Below are positions 60,722 to 64,000 of a DNA stretch of 64,000 nt, one piece after another. The notes beneath the pieces are model-generated. The model did not search any database and had not been told where the DNA came from. It saw only the letters and a program-made list of their open reading frames with translations. The stretch's first letter is position 1. Each line of letters begins with the position of its first letter. The stretch comes from HXMU1420-13 sp965249965. GTDB taxonomy: Bacteria > Bacteroidota > Rhodothermia > Balneolales > Balneolaceae. The stretch is from assembly GCA_965249965.1 (NCBI GenBank), contig OZ252262.1:1674001-1738000 (forward strand), in the 5' to 3' direction. Made by a program: the position numbers and the translations under genes.

Positions 60722-63145
60722 TTATGCTTCTGAGGTTGTTTTATGTTCTTGTTCGCCTGATGACTGACCATTAGCTTCATTTTCCTTGAGCGCTGCTTCT
60801 TTCAGGCCGTCTTCAATTTCCTTGGTTGTTTTGTCTTCATTTGGATATTCAATACGGCTATGGTACACCCCTACAAGTATACTTATAAAGGATTCCTTAA
60901 TAACTTGTAAATCACGAAAAGTAAGAGGACAGTGACTTAACTGCCCTTCGCTTACACGATCATCAACCATGCGGTTTACTAGGTTTTCTAACTTACTGTA
61001 GGTTGGATTTTTCATTGCTCTTGACGCCGCTTCAATCCCATCAGCAAGCAACAATATTCCAGTTTCGATGGTATTTGGAAGTGGACCATCGTATCGAAAA
61101 GTCTCTTCAGTAGGGGTGTCTTTTTCAGCCTCTTCCTCAATAGACTTTGCTTTCTCAAAAAAGTACCGTATTACTGAGGTACCATGATGGGTTTCAATAA
61201 ACGAAATTAAAATATTTGGCAAGCCATATTCTTTGGCCATTTTAACCCCTTCACTAACATGCGATTTTATTACCATCGCACTCATTTGGGGTTTAAGTTT
61301 ATCGTGTTCATTTACACCACCGGCCTGGTTTTCAACGAAATATTCCGGTTTCACCATTTTCCCGATATCATGGTAAAGAGCCCCTACACGAACTAAAAGT
61401 GGATTTGCATTGATTGCCGATGCTGCGGCTTCAGATAAATTAGCCACCTGAAGACTGTGATGGAATGTACCCGGCGCTTTGTTCATCAGCTCTTTTAACA
61501 GCGGTTGATTCGTATCACCGAGTTCTAGCAGACTAAAATCGGTAGTAACGCCAAAAATCTTTTCAAAAAGCAGGATGATGGGATAGGTGAATAGGATCAA
61601 CAAACAATTGATCGCAATAAAAAACCCGTTATTAATGATGAGTTCCCATTCTTCCATCACAGAAAGACTAAATGCACCCATTGATACTAGATAAGTGATA
61701 AACACAATACCGGGAGTTGTAAAGAAAAACTGGGATCTGTTACGGACATCACGAACCGAAAATACACCCATAGAACATGCTGCAATCGTTGAGATCGTGT
61801 ATTCAAAATCAAATCCATGTACCAGCCCTATAAGTGAAGCCATGGTAACAGTTGCAATAATTCCAACTCTGGAATCGAAAATAATGGTAAGAATAATAGG
61901 CGCTATTGCTACCGGAATTACATACGCATTCGCAATATCTAAATACATCAAAATAAGATTGGCCACACTAATGAGCCCCATTGTAAGGAACACCAAAAGA
62001 AATAATCCATTGTGCGAGCTGATACTTCGGCGGTACAAATACAAATACATGAAAAACACCAACGAGATTATAAAAACAAGTACAACCCCCCCGAAAAAAC
62101 GTAACCAGCGTTCAAGTTCGCTGGCATTTATAGAACGCGCTGCATTCAAACTCTCCAGAATATTTACCGTTTCGGAGGTTACCATATCCCCACGTCGAAT
62201 TATCACCTGACCTTGAGCCATTGCTCCTTTTGTGGTTGAGATATTTTCTATGGCCTCCTCGATTCGCTGCTGGCGACGTTCCTCGCTGTAAATAAAATTG
62301 GGCCCGATCACTTTATTATAGAGTTCAATAGCAAGCTGAGCTCGTTCTTCGTTAAAGGATCGGTTTAACTGGAATTGAGCAAATTCATTAGCCTCACGAA
62401 GGTCACGTACCCGAGCAATATTGATCGATCTTTCGGTACTTTCAGCAGGATTTATGACGGTTATTACTTCTGTATCAAAATTGATTTTATTCTGATCAAT
62501 AATTCCCTGATTTAGTAGTTGATCGATCAGACTTTCAAGACGGGTTTTTATGATAACTCCATCAAAGCGGGAGTAATTTAGATTCCTGTTTTGTACATCA
62601 TGATAGGAGCGGAGGAGCACATTTAGGGATGGTTCTGTAATCCCAATCCCGGATATCGAATATTCGCGCGCAAATCGTAAACTATCGTCAAATATATTTG
62701 GGCTATCCGTTTCTTTAGAAACCTGCCAGTCGTGATAGGATTCAAGTACTGGTTGAATCGAACGATACAGAGAATCTAACCGGGTTTGGATTGCAATACT
62801 TGAACTTGCATCCACTTCAAAAATTAACGGAATTTGTGCACGTATTTCTTCTTCCTCTTCGGAGATTTCCTGTGGCGTTTTATTTAATGAAAAAGTAAAA
62901 GGTGCGGTTAAATCATCGGCACGCCATGGCTGTCCCTGTGTATAAATATATCCGGTATTAACCGAAGTTCTGGGAAGTGAAATTACAGAAATGATGATAA
63001 AGCAAAGAAAAATGAACGCACGGATGTACGGATTTCGCTTCAAGGAATATGCTTCCTTTTTCATCTCCTTTTTTTTCTTATCGCCTAAAAGTGGAACATT
63101 TTCCTTCTTTTTGCGACCTAATCCAATTTTTTCAAGAAAACCCAT
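60722..63145 (-). CDS. 7TM-HD phosphodiesterase, PgpH-like
   Basis: An 807-residue protein: N-terminal helix (about 39-60), an extracytoplasmic 7TMR-HDED domain of about 270 residues, seven helices (about 345-520) and a cytoplasmic HD domain with the HDIG motif ALYHDIGKMVKPEYF (about 592-606) and ETHHGTSVIRYF. PgpH-like enzymes degrade cyclic di-AMP. A Glu/Lys-rich tail ends the protein. 3 bases before xerD; hisA is 85 bases upstream. The assignment to c-di-AMP comes from family knowledge. Confidence 0.9.
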   Translation of the reverse strand: MGFLEKIGLGRKKKENVPLLGDKKKKEMKKEAYSLKRNPYIRAFIFLCFIIISVISLPRTSVNTGYIYTQGQPWRADDLTAPFTFSLNKTPQEISEEEEEIRAQIPLIFEVDASSSIAIQTRLDSLYRSIQPVLESYHDWQVSKETDSPNIFDDSLRFAREYSISGIGITEPSLNVLLRSYHDVQNRNLNYSRFDGVIIKTRLESLIDQLLNQGIIDQNKINFDTEVITVINPAESTERSINIARVRDLREANEFAQFQLNRSFNEERAQLAIELYNKVIGPNFIYSEERRQQRIEEAIENISTTKGAMAQGQVIIRRGDMVTSETVNILESLNAARSINASELERWLRFFGGVVLVFIISLVFFMYLYLYRRSISSHNGLFLLVFLTMGLISVANLILMYLDIANAYVIPVAIAPIILTIIFDSRVGIIATVTMASLIGLVHGFDFEYTISTIAACSMGVFSVRDVRNRSQFFFTTPGIVFITYLVSMGAFSLSVMEEWELIINNGFFIAINCLLILFTYPIILLFEKIFGVTTDFSLLELGDTNQPLLKELMNKAPGTFHHSLQVANLSEAAASAINANPLLVRVGALYHDIGKMVKPEYFVENQAGGVNEHDKLKPQMSAMVIKSHVSEGVKMAKEYGLPNILISFIETHHGTSVIRYFFEKAKSIEEEAEKDTPTEETFRYDGPLPNTIETGILLLADGIEAASRAMKNPTYSKLENLVNRMVDDRVSEGQLSHCPLTFRDLQVIKESFISILVGVYHSRIEYPNEDKTTKEIEDGLKEAALKENEANGQSSGEQEHKTTSEA

Positions 63146-63230
63146 ATGGGATAGACGTTTCTAATTTATTGATACAAGTTGACACTCGATTCCGAAACAT
63201 ACAAGTGATATTACAACTTTGTTCCGGTTG

Positions 63231-63947
63231 CTAATAACTAATCGCGTACATTTCATTTAGACTGATTCGCCCCTCGTAATAGGCTTTTCCAACTACCACA
63301 GCATCAATGTTAGCTGCTGCGAGTCTTTTCAAATCATCGATAGAGGACACTCCGCCGGAGGCGATCAATCGAATTTCAGGAAATTTAGATTTCAATTCTT
63401 CATAGAGTGCCTGGTTTGGTCCGGCAAGTGTACCGTCTTTTGAGATATCTGTGCAAAGAATTTCCTGTAAACCTTCTTTAATCATTCTGTTAACAAAAGA
63501 ATCCACCGATTCTGCAGCAGTTTCTAACCATCCGGCATAGGCGATTTTTCCATCTTTCAAATCCATCCCTAAAATGGCTTTATCAGAGTGGTTATGCAGT
63601 AATTTTACCCAATCAATTTCATTACGAACTGCCATAGAGCTGCAAATCACCTTAGAAATGCCTTCTCGTAATAAATACTCAGAATTTTCATAGGTTCGTA
63701 CTCCACCTCCTGTTTGTACCGAAATACCAAGCTCATTAATGATCTGCTTAATGTGTGGCAGGTTTACAAAACGTCCTTCTTTGGCACCGTTTAAATCTAC
63801 AATATGAATGTGATCGAAACCTGCATCCTGAAATTCCTGAGCTTGTTCGATGGGAGATTCGTTATACACAGTTACCTCATCGTAACGCCCTTTATGGAGG
63901 CGAACGCACTTTCCATTATAGAGATCAATGGCGGGAATTACTTGCAT
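63231..63947 (-). CDS. hisA: Phosphoribosylformimino-5-aminoimidazole carboxamide ribotide isomerase
   Basis: A 238-residue (beta/alpha)8 enzyme of histidine biosynthesis. VIPAIDLYNGKCVRLHKG (Asp at 8) opens it, HIVDLNGAKEG follows, and the second catalytic Asp lies in CTDISKDGTLAGPN with ASGGVSSIDDL as a phosphate loop. Full length. The usual hisH and hisF partners lie, if at all, beyond the window edge. 53 bases of unannotated sequence follow to position 64000. Confidence 0.93.
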   Translation of the reverse strand: MQVIPAIDLYNGKCVRLHKGRYDEVTVYNESPIEQAQEFQDAGFDHIHIVDLNGAKEGRFVNLPHIKQIINELGISVQTGGGVRTYENSEYLLREGISKVICSSMAVRNEIDWVKLLHNHSDKAILGMDLKDGKIAYAGWLETAAESVDSFVNRMIKEGLQEILCTDISKDGTLAGPNQALYEELKSKFPEIRLIASGGVSSIDDLKRLAAANIDAVVVGKAYYEGRISLNEMYAISY

Positions 63948-64000
63948 TTTGAGTGATGAGTATGAGTTTTTGAGTGAGTTTAAATATCCGAAAAAAACGA

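Noticed and set aside
61695..62210. 171-codon plus-strand frame opposite the 7TM-HD gene
   Set aside because: Antisense to a well conserved gene; hydrophobic because the helix region is read on the other strand. No family features.
1..64000. tRNA, rRNA, CRISPR array, prophage or IS element
   Set aside because: None seen on either strand by eye; no transposase-like or Cas-like protein is encoded.

Overview
The window looks like a chromosomal segment from a marine, aerobic member of the Balneolota/Rhodothermota branch near Bacteroidota. This rests on an alternative complex III (ACIII) operon fused to a caa3 oxidase operon of Rhodothermus type, a TAT-variant ActB, DUF4175 and BatA-like proteins, 7TMR-DISM hybrid kinases, a bacillithiol-type YtxJ protein, low GC (about 40%) and the general feel of the proteins. 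The genus cannot be named from sequence alone. I saw no rRNA, tRNA, CRISPR array, prophage or classical insertion sequence.

Layout. 1-5.6 kb (+): end of a surface-polysaccharide locus. It holds WbpB-, WbpD- and WbpE-like enzymes for a diacetamido-uronic acid nucleotide sugar, then an exosortase-family membrane protein with a small membrane partner, then a MOFRL-type glycerate kinase. Two four-helix-bundle (23S intervening-sequence type) ORFs interrupt this region (1.17 and 5.7 kb), each with inverted-repeat-like flanks. 6.1-11.3 kb: a BatA-like VWA protein and a HAD phosphatase converge on a very large DUF4175 protein. 11.3-12.2 kb: a metallo-beta-lactamase-fold hydrolase.

12.3-25.3 kb (-): a 12-gene respiratory operon actA-B-C-D-E-F, small membrane protein, sco1, ctaC-D-E-F, closed by a clear intrinsic terminator. 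It encodes a complete branch from menaquinol to O2. The ActE lipoprotein carries an extra C-terminal cytochrome c domain that resembles the cytochrome c domain of CtaC in the same operon. A DUF420 (CtaM-like) oxidase assembly gene is divergent from actA.

25.6-41.3 kb: a mixture of an M1 peptidase, an exported intradiol dioxygenase, YebC, cysE-cysM (cysM with an in-frame 12-bp tandem repeat), a lactonase-fold lipoprotein, a dihaem cytochrome c, an unknown membrane protein, a hybrid histidine kinase, a COG2509 flavoprotein, GNAT, a probable tRNA-queuosine mannosyltransferase, and small DNA-binding, SRPBCC and DUF1801 proteins.

41.4-44.9 kb (+): an Nramp-fold transporter lacking the metal-site residues is packed against pxpA-pxpB-pxpC (5-oxoprolinase), which suggests an uptake-and-use operon for 5-oxoproline or a related compound. 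44.9-59.3 kb (-): DinB, sugar porter with palindromic upstream region, dienelactone hydrolase, M28 peptidase, two tandem 7TMR-DISM hybrid kinases, front-end-type fatty acid desaturase (with terminator), TerC, Gfo/Idh/MocA oxidoreductase, S1/P1 nuclease, a plug-only TonB-receptor-like lipoprotein and a UPF0173 hydrolase. 59.4-64 kb: YtxJ-like protein (+) facing xerD, a 7TM-HD phosphodiesterase and hisA (-).

The leads most worth following are the ActE/CtaC domain sharing, the Nramp-like/PxpABC operon, the four-helix-bundle elements with inverted repeat ends, and the bacterial queuosine mannosyltransferase homologue.
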